A DNA stretch of 23,090 bases from an uncultured Gammaproteobacteria bacterium (GTDB lineage Bacteria; Pseudomonadota; Gammaproteobacteria; Chromatiales; Chromatiaceae): positions 1 to 23,090 of the forward strand of contig CALAZS010000100.1 of assembly GCA_937926265.1 (NCBI GenBank), read 5' to 3'. How positions within the stretch are numbered: position 1 is the first letter of the stretch; the number at the start of each line of letters is the position of its first letter. The notes beneath the pieces are model-generated. The model did no database searches and had not been told where the DNA came from. It worked only from the letters and a program-made list of their open reading frames with translations. Shown piece after piece: positions 13,213 to 21,409 of the stretch. Both the position numbers and the translations under genes were made by a program.

Positions 13213-14285
13213 TATTTTCCATGAATAACCTGGTCAATAAACTTTTTAATGGATTGCTGGCTTTCAGTATCCAGGGCAGTAAACTCGATACCACAACCAT
13301 ATCCTTCCTCCATTTTTCTGACACTTACAACTTTAGCGTAAATATCACGCGTATGACCACCTATCAATGAAAGTGCCAGGGTAAATTTAATATTGCTCAA
13401 TGGCTCAATGGCATTTTCCAGTACAGCAAATAAACCACTGTAACTGATATCTTTGACAACACCATGATGTTGTTCTGGAAGCACTTCTTTTCCTTCAAGT
13501 CGATGAAATAAAAATGGTGCCTGCATCTCCAACCGCACACTGTTCCTGACATCCTGTTTAGTGGTGTGCAGTTTCTTACCCTGCCAATTCAAAGCTGCAA
13601 CCTCGTATAGACTAACGGGCACCGACTTACCTTTAACACTGACACTGTTAACATTACCAATTTCAACATCATCACTGATAATGTCATATGTATTTTCACT
13701 GATCAGGATTTGTCCCCTGAGGCTGTAAGCTTCAATGCGGGACGCCAGATTCACACCATCACCAATGACGGTAAATTCTGAATGAATATCGGAACCGACA
13801 TCTCCTGCAGAAACATAATCTGTGTTAATACCGATACCTGCAAATAGATCTGGAAAACCTTTCTCGTTATTTTCCCTGTTAACCTGCTCCATGGCGTTCT
13901 GCATCTCGATCGCACAGGCAACTGCCCTGGCGGCATCATCTGCTGCGCTATTTGGCAAGCCAAAAATAACCATGACCGCATCGCCCATGTACTTGTCGAT
14001 CATGCCACCATATTGCTTGATGATTTTATTCATCGCGGCAAAATAGTTGTTCAGCATCTGAATAACCTGGTAGGCCGAAAACTTTTCAGATAAAGCCGTA
14101 AAGCCTCGTAAATCTGATAACAGGATGGTAACCGCCCTTGATTCTTCATCAGTGATTTCAACCATTGATTTTTCAATGGCGGCATCAAGCTGTACTCTCA
14201 GCTCTTGATCTGAAATCGTTTCAGACGTCTTATAAAGTTTAAGTACATCGTGAATCAATTGCTCTTTATCGAGAATCTCTTTCAT
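13212..14285 (-). CDS. Class III adenylate cyclase fused to a PilZ domain
   Basis: This 357-residue soluble protein has a class III nucleotide cyclase domain at about residues 48-230. Metal-binding Asp58 (LLSDLRGFTALSEKFS) and Asp102 (MGDAVMVIFG) are present, as are adenine-selecting Lys98 (DKYMGD) and Asp176 with transition-state Asn179 and Arg183 (VIGDGVNLASR). All catalytic residues appear intact, and the Lys/Asp pair predicts ATP as substrate and cAMP as product. Residues about 240-355 form a PilZ domain with both c-di-GMP signatures, RNSVR (247-251) and DISYSG (279-284). A short helical N-terminus precedes the cyclase. It sits 35 bases after the chemoreceptor gene and overlaps the lipoprotein gene, so all three should form one operon. 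c-di-GMP control of cAMP synthesis is inferred. Confidence 0.92.
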   Translation of the reverse strand: MKEILDKEQLIHDVLKLYKTSETISDQELRVQLDAAIEKSMVEITDEESRAVTILLSDLRGFTALSEKFSAYQVIQMLNNYFAAMNKIIKQYGGMIDKYMGDAVMVIFGLPNSAADDAARAVACAIEMQNAMEQVNRENNEKGFPDLFAGIGINTDYVSAGDVGSDIHSEFTVIGDGVNLASRIEAYSLRGQILISENTYDIISDDVEIGNVNSVSVKGKSVPVSLYEVAALNWQGKKLHTTKQDVRNSVRLEMQAPFLFHRLEGKEVLPEQHHGVVKDISYSGLFAVLENAIEPLSNIKFTLALSLIGGHTRDIYAKVVSVRKMEEGYGCGIEFTALDTESQQSIKKFIDQVIHGK

Positions 14286-14320
14286 ATAAGCTTTCGACTT
14301 TGGGTTGCTTAACCCCCTGG

Positions 14321-16939
14321 TTACCCCTTAGGTGAAACTTTAAAGTACTCCATGGTGCTCTGCATTTTGTCAGCATTGGTTTTCATTGTCATACTGGCCG
14401 CCGATGTTTCCTCGGCAAGCGCGGCATTTTGTTGAGTCATTTCATCCATTTGTGTTACCGCGAGATTAACCTGCTCGATACCATGGGTCTGTTCGGAACT
14501 GGCAGCTGCAATTTCAGCAATAATGTCACTGACTTTTTTCACGCCCTCAACAATACCTGTGAGGGCAGCTCCTGTTTCATTAACCAGTTCGGAACCGGAG
14601 CTAACCTTATCAACTGAGTCTTTAATCAGTTCCTTGATTTCCTTGGCCGCATCAGCTGACCGGGAAGCCAGGTTTCTTACTTCAGTCGCAACCACGGCAA
14701 ATCCACGCCCCTGTTCACCGGCACGCGCAGCTTCTACTGACGCGTTAAGAGCAAGCAGGTTAGTCTGAAAGGCAATCTCATCAATGACACCAATAATTTC
14801 GGCAATCTGTGTCGATGAGGCGCTGATCTGTTCCATCGCTGTAACAGCGCGGCTGACAACATCACCACCTTTTTCAGCTGACTGACGCGCACTGACCGCA
14901 ACCTGGTTGGCCTGTTGGGCATTATCCGCATTGTTTCGGACAGTACTGGTCAATTCCTCCATGCTGGCAGCCGTTTCTTCCAGGTTGGAGGCCTGCTGAT
15001 CTGTTCTGACACTGAGGTTGTTATTACCGCTGTTTATTTCCTCGGCTGAAATGTTTATTTCATCGGACAATTCACGCAAACTGAATACCGTTCCTTCTAC
15101 ATTGGCAATGGTCTGATTGATATTGTCTTTAACACGACCAAACTCACCCTGGTAATCTGTTTCGATACTGTGAGTTAAATCGCCCTCCGCCATATAACCC
15201 ATGACATTGGCTATATCTTCAAAGACACTGGTGAGTTGATCAAGCAGACGGTTAAAACCTTCAGACAATTGCAGGAAGAATCCCTGTTTGCCTTCGGTGG
15301 TTAGTCGACGTTCAAGATCCCCTGAACCCGCCGCTTCAATCAGGCTATCAATTTCCTGCTCAACCGCAACTTCTTCGGTACGGTCATTCCATTCAACTGC
15401 TGTCCCAAGTCGGTTACCCTCATCATCTACAACCGGGTTGGCAACAATGCGCATGGTCCTGCCGCCAACTTCCAGTTCAGATTCAAACGTACTGTTAAGC
15501 GCTTCAAGTAACTGAATCTGGTGTTCCGGGTTTTTATGGAACTGATCAATGTTATTGCCAATCAATCTTGAGGCATCAAAACCCGGCAGATCCTGCTGGA
15601 TGTCTGTTTCAGCCTCGGCAAACAACTGCATCGCAGTTTTGTTCATGTAAATGATTTCACGTTCTGTATTGGCCAACATGACATTGCTGGAGACGTTATC
15701 CAAGGCAACACGAATACGCTGGTTTTCCGCAGCGACCTGGCGCTCCTGCTCAAGGCGATTAGCTTCTTCTTTTTCCTGGGCAATAATTTCTGTGCGGTCA
15801 ATCCACTGCGTGACACGCCCGGTATAATTTTTCTGCTCATCATAAACCGGTGAAGCAATCAGTCGCAGACAACGACTGGCAATTTGTGTATCCAGCTCTG
15901 ACTCACCGGAAAGATTCTGCTGATAATTTTTCTTAACATTCTCATCGGTAAAATAATCAGAAATATTTTTACCTACCAGCTTGTCAACGTCGAAGCCGGG
16001 TATTTGCTTTTGCCATTCAGGCTGCATTTTTCTAAACAGCTCGTCAGCTGCCTGGTTCATATATATCATGCAATTTTTATCATCTGACATGGTTGTCGGT
16101 GTGCTGTTGTTATCAAGTGCCTGTTTAATTCTGAGCACTTCCCTGGACTTGCGGTGGGTATCATCAATGATTTTTGAAAAGCGCCTGGTGGCTTTATTGA
16201 AGTAACCGGCAAGATCACCGATTTCATCCCTTGAAGTGATGGTGATTTGTTCATCCACTCCGGAACTGCCTTCGGCAACAGCCCGCATTTTGGCTGTCAG
16301 GTTTTTCAGTGGTCCGGTAACAACCCTGGCAATTAAAATACCAATACCGAACAGGCCAATAATTATCAGCACCGTATTGATAAGTACATTGATAACCAGG
16401 TCATTGAATACGGATGCATCGAGATCTTTAAGGGAATAGTCAACTCGAATCGCACCCAGGATTTCCCCTTCTGGTACGACATGACACATTATGCAGTTAA
16501 CCCCCCTGGAATCTTTTTCCGCTGGCATGGGAATCACCATCGTCAACACCCTGCCATCGTCGCCCTCCCTGAACTCCTGGATTAATTCACCTTGCAAGGC
16601 ACGGTAATCATAGTCATCTACAGGTCTGGAATAATCAGAACCAGGGCCAAACACCTTGGTCAGCGCTTCAGCGCGAATAATTCGGGCATCCAGCACTTCA
16701 GGTTTGGACATGAGTTTTTTACGGGGAATTTCCCGGTTTGCCATACCGCCAGTCAACATCAGGGTATTTATCGTATCGAAATAAGAATCAGCCATGATAC
16801 GGGTCTGAACTTCTACAAGTTCCTCGACGAGACTTCGCTGGCTGTATGTTGTGTAACCAGCTGAAGCAACTATCATGAAAGAAAAAAGAATGGCCAGGGT
16901 GATATAAACCTTGGCACGAATTGAATACCCTTTAGTCAT
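14321..16939 (-). CDS. Methyl-accepting chemotaxis protein with periplasmic c-type haem site and two PAS domains
   Basis: This 872-residue inner-membrane chemoreceptor is preceded by AGGG seven bases before ATG. Domains in order: membrane helix about 11-31; a periplasmic sensor about 32-180 with QTRIMADSYFDTINTLMLTG and a CIMCH haem c attachment motif (Cys149, Cys152, His153) followed by EGEILGAIRVDYSL; membrane helix about 182-206; HAMP about 205-258; PAS domains about 270-385 and 405-525, each with a PGFD motif; a HAMP-like stretch about 528-620; and a signalling domain about 620-866 with hairpin tip EIAFQTNLLALNASVEAARAGEQGRGFAVVA. There is no C-terminal NWETF-type methylesterase/methyltransferase tether. 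It is expected to signal to CheA and CheW and probably senses redox state or a diatomic gas through haem. It heads the cyclase-PilZ operon behind a FliA-type promoter. Confidence 0.94.
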   Translation of the reverse strand: MTKGYSIRAKVYITLAILFSFMIVASAGYTTYSQRSLVEELVEVQTRIMADSYFDTINTLMLTGGMANREIPRKKLMSKPEVLDARIIRAEALTKVFGPGSDYSRPVDDYDYRALQGELIQEFREGDDGRVLTMVIPMPAEKDSRGVNCIMCHVVPEGEILGAIRVDYSLKDLDASVFNDLVINVLINTVLIIIGLFGIGILIARVVTGPLKNLTAKMRAVAEGSSGVDEQITITSRDEIGDLAGYFNKATRRFSKIIDDTHRKSREVLRIKQALDNNSTPTTMSDDKNCMIYMNQAADELFRKMQPEWQKQIPGFDVDKLVGKNISDYFTDENVKKNYQQNLSGESELDTQIASRCLRLIASPVYDEQKNYTGRVTQWIDRTEIIAQEKEEANRLEQERQVAAENQRIRVALDNVSSNVMLANTEREIIYMNKTAMQLFAEAETDIQQDLPGFDASRLIGNNIDQFHKNPEHQIQLLEALNSTFESELEVGGRTMRIVANPVVDDEGNRLGTAVEWNDRTEEVAVEQEIDSLIEAAGSGDLERRLTTEGKQGFFLQLSEGFNRLLDQLTSVFEDIANVMGYMAEGDLTHSIETDYQGEFGRVKDNINQTIANVEGTVFSLRELSDEINISAEEINSGNNNLSVRTDQQASNLEETAASMEELTSTVRNNADNAQQANQVAVSARQSAEKGGDVVSRAVTAMEQISASSTQIAEIIGVIDEIAFQTNLLALNASVEAARAGEQGRGFAVVATEVRNLASRSADAAKEIKELIKDSVDKVSSGSELVNETGAALTGIVEGVKKVSDIIAEIAAASSEQTHGIEQVNLAVTQMDEMTQQNAALAEETSAASMTMKTNADKMQSTMEYFKVSPKG

Positions 16940-17011
16940 GTCTTTGCCCTAAATTTATTTTTCACCTAAATTTTTTTACGGAATTTATTTTTTTTGACCT
17001 GATGTTTGAGC

Positions 17012-17038
17012 TTATCGGCTGTTTCTTTAAAAACCTTA
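17012..17038 (-). promoter_or_regulatory. Sigma-28 (FliA) promoter of the chemoreceptor operon
   Basis: On the minus strand TAAGGTTT (17038-17031) is followed, after exactly 11 bases, by GCCGATAA (17019-17012). This matches the flagellar sigma-28 consensus TAAAGTTT-N11-GCCGATAA at 15 of 16 positions with ideal spacing. The start point would lie near 17005, leaving a leader of about 65 bases before the chemoreceptor ATG. Confidence 0.85.
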
Positions 17039-17188
17039 TGATCTGAATCAAATTAAACTCAATAAATGCCTTTTTTCAATAGCAAATCAATTACAGAAAA
17101 ATGACAACGATGCCGGAAAAAACCGGGTGATCTTTTTAAAACACCGCTATGCTAAATGCATCAAATGATTTTAATTCGGGAGAAACCA

Positions 17189-18193
17189 ATGCAACTGGGT
17201 ATGATCGGACTGGGACGGATGGGCGCCAACATGGTGCAGCGCCTGTTAAATGATGGACATGACTGCGTGGTGTTTGACACCAGTCCTGCATCTGTTGAAT
17301 CGATGGTTGAAAAAGGCGCTAGCGGCTCAGCCAGCCTGGCAGAGCTTTGCGCAAAACTCGAGGCCCCCAGGAATGTCTGGGTCATGGTGCCGGCAGCTAT
17401 TGTCGATAATGTCATCCAAGAACTGATCCCGCTGCTGCAAGCCGGCGACACCATTATTGATGGAGGAAACTCAAATTACCGTGAAGATATCCATCATGCC
17501 GAAAGCTTAAAAAACCATGGTCTGCATTTTATTGATTGTGGCACAAGTGGTGGTGTTTTCGGACTTGAACGCGGTTACTGCCTGATGATTGGCGGTGAAA
17601 CCGAACAGGTACAAAACCTCGATCCTATTTTCAAAAGCCTGGCCCCAGCCGGTAACAGCGATGATACCGATAGAAATAATAATGGATCAACCGCCAAACA
17701 GGGCTATCTGCATTGCGGTCCCTCCGGCGCCGGACATTTTGTCAAAATGGTTCACAACGGCATCGAGTATGCATTGATGGCTGCTTATGCCGAAGGTTTC
17801 AACCTGCTTAAACATGCCAATGTCGGTCACCAGGAAACAGAAGCCGACGCCGAAACCGCACCAATGGAAAACGCCCGTTACTATCAGTATGACTTTGATG
17901 TCGCAGAAATCTCCGAGGTTTGGCGCAGAGGTAGTGTCATCTCTTCATGGCTACTGGACCTGACAGCCCGGGCACTGCAGGATGATGCCGAACTATCAAA
18001 ATTTGGAGGGAAAGTTTCCGACTCCGGCGAAGGCCGCTGGACCTGCCAGGCGGCAATAGAAACCGGCACACCAGCACCGTTGTTGACTGCCGCTTTATAT
18101 GAACGTTTCAGTTCCCGTGATGAATCCGAGTTTGCCAATAAACTGCTGTCTGCCATGCGATTCCAGTTTGGCGGGCACCATGAAAAAAAATAA
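17189..18193 (+). CDS. gnd: 6-phosphogluconate dehydrogenase, decarboxylating (short type)
   Basis: This enzyme converts 6-phosphogluconate to ribulose 5-phosphate and CO2. I start at ATG 17189 after GGGAG (six bases); the longer frame has no ribosome binding site. The 334-residue product begins with a Rossmann fold (GLGRMGANM at 7-15). Asp30-Thr-Ser follows the second strand in place of the Asn-Arg-Thr of NADP enzymes, which suggests NAD preference. Substrate motifs FIDCGTSGGVFGLERGYCLM (115-134) and GHFVKMVHNGIEYALM (182-197, catalytic Lys186) are present. The length identifies the short, about 330-residue class rather than the 470-residue GndA of enterobacteria. A TATGCT at 17148-17153 may be its -10 box. 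It is followed by zwf after 25 bases. Confidence 0.93.
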   Translation: MQLGMIGLGRMGANMVQRLLNDGHDCVVFDTSPASVESMVEKGASGSASLAELCAKLEAPRNVWVMVPAAIVDNVIQELIPLLQAGDTIIDGGNSNYREDIHHAESLKNHGLHFIDCGTSGGVFGLERGYCLMIGGETEQVQNLDPIFKSLAPAGNSDDTDRNNNGSTAKQGYLHCGPSGAGHFVKMVHNGIEYALMAAYAEGFNLLKHANVGHQETEADAETAPMENARYYQYDFDVAEISEVWRRGSVISSWLLDLTARALQDDAELSKFGGKVSDSGEGRWTCQAAIETGTPAPLLTAALYERFSSRDESEFANKLLSAMRFQFGGHHEKK

Positions 18194-18218
18194 TTTTTGA
18201 AATCCAGGTTGATTATTC

Positions 18219-19760
18219 ATGTCATTACAACAAACCAATTTTGCAGAAGCCCCCCAGGCTCCACCCAATATCATGATCATCTTTGGTGCCGGTGGCGACC
18301 TGACGTCGCGCAAACTTATCCCGGCATTGTTTCACCTGTTTAGAGCCAATCTGCTGCCCGATTCATTTGCTGTCGTTGGACTTGATCGCCAGGAAATGAA
18401 CGATGAAAGCTTTCGTAACTACCTGCATGATCATGTTCGGGATCATGTTGAAGAAGTCTTCGACCAGTCAATATGGAACAAGCTTGCTGAACGCATTCAT
18501 TACATGAAAGGTGACTTTACCAGCCAGGCAAGTTATCAGGACCTGGTAAAGCTGCTTGATAATATTGATAAAAAAAACCTGACCGAAAAAAATTACCTGT
18601 TTTACCTGGCTGTACCACCAAGCCTGTTTGGTGATATCACCGACAATCTTTCAAGCAGCGGCCTGCTGACAGAGACACCGGATGACTGGCGCCGGGTGAT
18701 TATCGAAAAACCCTTTGGCTACGATGTTGATTCTGCTAAAAAACTCAACGCTCGTTTACACCAGAATCTGCAGGAACATCAGATTTATCGAATCGATCAT
18801 TACCTTGGCAAGGAAACCGTGCAGAACATCATGGTGTTTCGATTTGCCAACGGTTTTATCGAACCGCTATGGAATCGCCAGCATATCGATCATATTCAAA
18901 TTACTGTTGCCGAATCCGTAGGAGTTGAACATCGCGGCCTTTACTACGAAGAAGCCGGCGCCTTGCGTGACATGATTCCCAATCATTTATTGGTTTTACT
19001 TGGTTTCCTGGCAATGGAACCACCTAATTCATTTGATGCCTATGCTGTCAGGGATGAAGTAAACAAGGTACTTGATGCCATTCAGCCATTAACCCCTGAA
19101 CAGGTACTAAACCATACTGTTCGCGGTCAATATTCTGAAGGCACTATGCCTAATGGTGAAAAGGTTCAGGCCTACAGGAACTCACCAGGTGTTAATCCTG
19201 AATCCGGCACTGAAACCTATGCCGCTATCAGGTTGAGCATGGATAACTGGCGCTGGGCAGGCGTACCTTTTTATTTACGCACGGGCAAACGACTGCCTGA
19301 ACAATATAGTGAAGTGGCCATACAGTTTAAGCGTGCGCCGCTGACCATGTTTAAAAATACCGACACCAAAAAAATGGATCCGGATATGCTGGTGTTAAGA
19401 ATCCAGCCCAACCAGGGAATCCACATGACTTTCGGTGCAAAAATACCGGGACCCACGATGCGCGTCGATACGGTTAACATGGATTTCAGTTACGTTGATT
19501 ATTTTGGAAATGAACCGGCAACCGGTTATGAAACCCTGATCTACGATTGTATGAATGGTGATGCCACCCTTTATAAACATGCCGACACGGTGGAAAAGGG
19601 CTGGGAGATTGTGCAGTCGGTTCTTGATGTCTGGAAAGCATTGCCACCTCGGGACTTTCCAAACTATGCGGCTGGTACCTGGGGGCCCAAAGCAGCCGGT
19701 GACCTGTTAAAAAATAATGGCAGACTGTGGCGGCGAATTGAAACCGGCCATACCAGTTAA
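18219..19760 (+). CDS. zwf: Glucose-6-phosphate 1-dehydrogenase
   Basis: This 513-residue enzyme oxidises glucose 6-phosphate to 6-phosphogluconolactone, the first step of the oxidative pentose phosphate pathway, supplying gnd upstream. Visible motifs are the nucleotide-binding FGAGGDLTSRKL (22-33), EKPFG (163-167) and the active-site RIDHYLGKE (191-199) with its catalytic His194. WAGVPFYLRTGKRLPE follows in the C-terminal half, and the protein ends in the usual WGPKAAGDLL segment. Length is typical. The second glycine of the dinucleotide loop is preceded by Ala-Gly rather than Ala-Ser, a minor variant. No separate lactonase gene (pgl) is seen in the window. Confidence 0.96.
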   Translation: MSLQQTNFAEAPQAPPNIMIIFGAGGDLTSRKLIPALFHLFRANLLPDSFAVVGLDRQEMNDESFRNYLHDHVRDHVEEVFDQSIWNKLAERIHYMKGDFTSQASYQDLVKLLDNIDKKNLTEKNYLFYLAVPPSLFGDITDNLSSSGLLTETPDDWRRVIIEKPFGYDVDSAKKLNARLHQNLQEHQIYRIDHYLGKETVQNIMVFRFANGFIEPLWNRQHIDHIQITVAESVGVEHRGLYYEEAGALRDMIPNHLLVLLGFLAMEPPNSFDAYAVRDEVNKVLDAIQPLTPEQVLNHTVRGQYSEGTMPNGEKVQAYRNSPGVNPESGTETYAAIRLSMDNWRWAGVPFYLRTGKRLPEQYSEVAIQFKRAPLTMFKNTDTKKMDPDMLVLRIQPNQGIHMTFGAKIPGPTMRVDTVNMDFSYVDYFGNEPATGYETLIYDCMNGDATLYKHADTVEKGWEIVQSVLDVWKALPPRDFPNYAAGTWGPKAAGDLLKNNGRLWRRIETGHTS

Positions 19761-19790
19761 AGACCGTTATAAAAAAGGTTAATAAAATAT

Positions 19791-20669
19791 TTACAGGGAA
19801 GTATCTGATACCGGCTTTCGGTAAGCCGGTTTTTTGATGGTCAACATACCGGCAACAGCAATTAGCAATGCGCCTAACAAAAACCTGTCCTGGGGGATTT
19901 CACCCCAAAAAACAAAACCGTAAATTCCCCCGAAAATAACCGAGAAGTAAGTCAGAGGTGCCACTTTGCCGGCATTAGAAATACTGTAGGCACGTGTTAA
20001 AGCCAGTTGTCCCAGGGTACCCACCACACCAATGGCCACCATCAGCCAGATTCCGTTTATATCCGGCATTGTCCAGCTCAATGCGGCAGGGCCCGCGGAA
20101 ACCACCGTGCCGACCAGGGCAAAATAGGTAACCACTCTCAAATTCGGTTCGGTACGGGACAATCGTCGGATAGAGACTTTTGCGATTGCTGCCAACAGCC
20201 CTCCTGCAATACCGACCAGTATAGCCCAGTTGATTTCTCCGGTTGGATCAAGAATCACCCAGACACCGGCAAAACCCAGCATCAGGGCCAGCACTGTCCA
20301 CTGGGTAATCCCTTCGCTTAACCAGATTATTGCTATGACAGGCATAAACAGTGGTGCTGTCATTTTCAAGAGCATACTGTCTGCCAATGGCAAATGAATG
20401 ATGGCGTAAAAAAAACAGTACATGGCTGACAGGCCTGCAAGTGATCTCAATAAATGCAAATGCAGACAATCAGTTTTTAATGAAAAATCACGATGTGACA
20501 ATAAAACCGGCAGCAGCACCAAAAGGCCTGCAAGGTTACGGGCAAAAACCGCCATTTCATTTGGCATGCTTTCGCCAAGCAACTTTACCAGGGCTCCCAT
20601 CGAAGCCATACAGAACTCGGCAACTACAACCAGTAATGCACCAGCAAGAAGATTTTGTTGATACCGCAT
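19791..20669 (-). CDS. EamA/DMT-superfamily transporter
   Basis: This 292-residue integral membrane protein has two tandem EamA repeats totalling about ten helices: repeat one about residues 8-140 and repeat two about 148-280. Features include GALVKLLGESMPNEMAVFARNLAGLLVLLPV, LLKMTAPLFMPVIAIIWLSEG, and the second-repeat counterpart APLTYFSVIFGGIYGFVFWGEIP. The family exports or exchanges small metabolites; the substrate cannot be told from sequence. Its C-terminal codons for KKPAYRKPVSD are the complement of the zwf terminator. No ribosome binding site precedes the ATG; a promoter-operator arrangement ending at the start codon suggests a leaderless message. Confidence 0.9.
   Translation of the reverse strand: MRYQQNLLAGALLVVVAEFCMASMGALVKLLGESMPNEMAVFARNLAGLLVLLPVLLSHRDFSLKTDCLHLHLLRSLAGLSAMYCFFYAIIHLPLADSMLLKMTAPLFMPVIAIIWLSEGITQWTVLALMLGFAGVWVILDPTGEINWAILVGIAGGLLAAIAKVSIRRLSRTEPNLRVVTYFALVGTVVSAGPAALSWTMPDINGIWLMVAIGVVGTLGQLALTRAYSISNAGKVAPLTYFSVIFGGIYGFVFWGEIPQDRFLLGALLIAVAGMLTIKKPAYRKPVSDTSL
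19810..19835 (+). terminator. Rho-independent terminator for gnd-zwf, inside the convergent gene
   Basis: ACCGGCTT and AAGCCGGT form a perfect 8-bp stem (19810-19817 with 19823-19830) around a 5-base loop, followed by a T-tract to 19835. It lies 50 bases after the zwf stop, within the last codons of the convergent EamA-family gene. Confidence 0.85.
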
Positions 20670-20707
20670 AATACCCGTATAAGACGGGTATTACGTATAA
20701 AGGTCAA
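20669..20707 (-). promoter_or_regulatory. Candidate leaderless promoter with overlapping operator for the EamA gene
   Basis: On the minus strand TTGACC (20707-20702), 17 bases, then TCTTAT (20684-20679) make a plausible sigma-70 promoter whose start point would fall within a few bases of the ATG. A perfect 10-bp inverted repeat, TAATACCCGT and ACGGGTATTA (20669-20678 and 20684-20693, 5-base centre), covers part of the spacer, the -10 box and the first base of the start codon, a classic repressor position. Confidence 0.5.
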
Positions 20708-20732
20708 TATTTGTATTTAGGATGGCTCTAAA

Positions 20733-21191
20733 TTAGTACCACTCTCTAAAACCAATAGAAAAGTTATCACCGAAATACTTCAGGCTATAACCCGTTTTTC
20801 CATGACCGTGTTTATGATGACCATGTCTGTAAGCTGGGACATAAACGTATTTCACAGGTTTGTGGTGATGTTTGTGAAGGCCTTTAGCTTTACCATGCCC
20901 ATACCCATGACCATACCCATGAACGGGACCATGCCCATGTCTGTAATGTTTTGGCCAGTTGGAATACTGTTTACGTATTGTGACAATGCCGTAGGGCTTG
21001 TGTGAATGCTTTTTAATGGAACGATACTTGGGATTATGATCCAGATGACGGTATTTGCCTGAATATTCCCTGTCAGCATGTCTATGGTCACGCTTACCGT
21101 TGTCATGTGCCAGGGCCGCATCAGACATTCCAACCAACGCAATAATTGCCAGTGGAGCGATAAATAATTTTTTTAAATTCAGCTTTTTCAT
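20733..21191 (-). CDS. Secreted histidine/glycine-rich protein
   Basis: The start is ATG 21191, following GAGGAGAGG; the longer frame overlaps that ribosome binding site. The 152-residue product has a signal peptide (MKKLNLKKLFIAPLAIIALV, cleavage after AALA) and a mature part with about 22 histidines in roughly 125 residues, clustered as YGHGYGHG, LHKHHHK and RHGHHKHGHG. The C-terminus is different, GYSLKYFGDNFSIGFREWY, and resembles a short beta strand ending in an aromatic residue. Periplasmic or cell-surface binding of transition metals or haem is likely but inferred. Reading frames on the same and opposite strands are shadows of the repetitive sequence. Confidence 0.75.
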   Translation of the reverse strand: MKKLNLKKLFIAPLAIIALVGMSDAALAHDNGKRDHRHADREYSGKYRHLDHNPKYRSIKKHSHKPYGIVTIRKQYSNWPKHYRHGHGPVHGYGHGYGHGKAKGLHKHHHKPVKYVYVPAYRHGHHKHGHGKTGYSLKYFGDNFSIGFREWY

Positions 21192-21409
21192 TTTGCCTCT
21201 CCTCATTCATTTCGCCGAATTATTCCGGCTTAATGGTAAGTTTAAGAAGCAGTAGCTGAATGAATGCTGAACAATGAATTTTGAACAATGCTGGTCAGTT
21301 TATTTGGGGCTTAACCTGCAAACTCCAGTCACTCTTACATTGCATCAAGAGCTTAATGGGCGCACACCACGTAATAAAACCGGATAAGACTAAATAACAC
21401 TGGAGAATT

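Noticed and set aside
15377..16128. Tandem PAS repeats of the chemoreceptor as an assembly artefact
   Set aside because: The two PAS copies share only motifs such as PGFD and differ throughout at protein and DNA level, so they are genuine diverged domains.
17113..17126. CCGG-A6-CCGG hairpin upstream of gnd as a terminator
   Set aside because: The stem is only 4 bp, the T-tract is interrupted, and on the plus strand there is no gene upstream to terminate.
20802..21142. Additional genes within the His-rich locus on both strands
   Set aside because: The Met-rich and His-rich alternative frames arise from the repeated codons of the His/Gly-rich gene; none has its own credible ribosome binding site.
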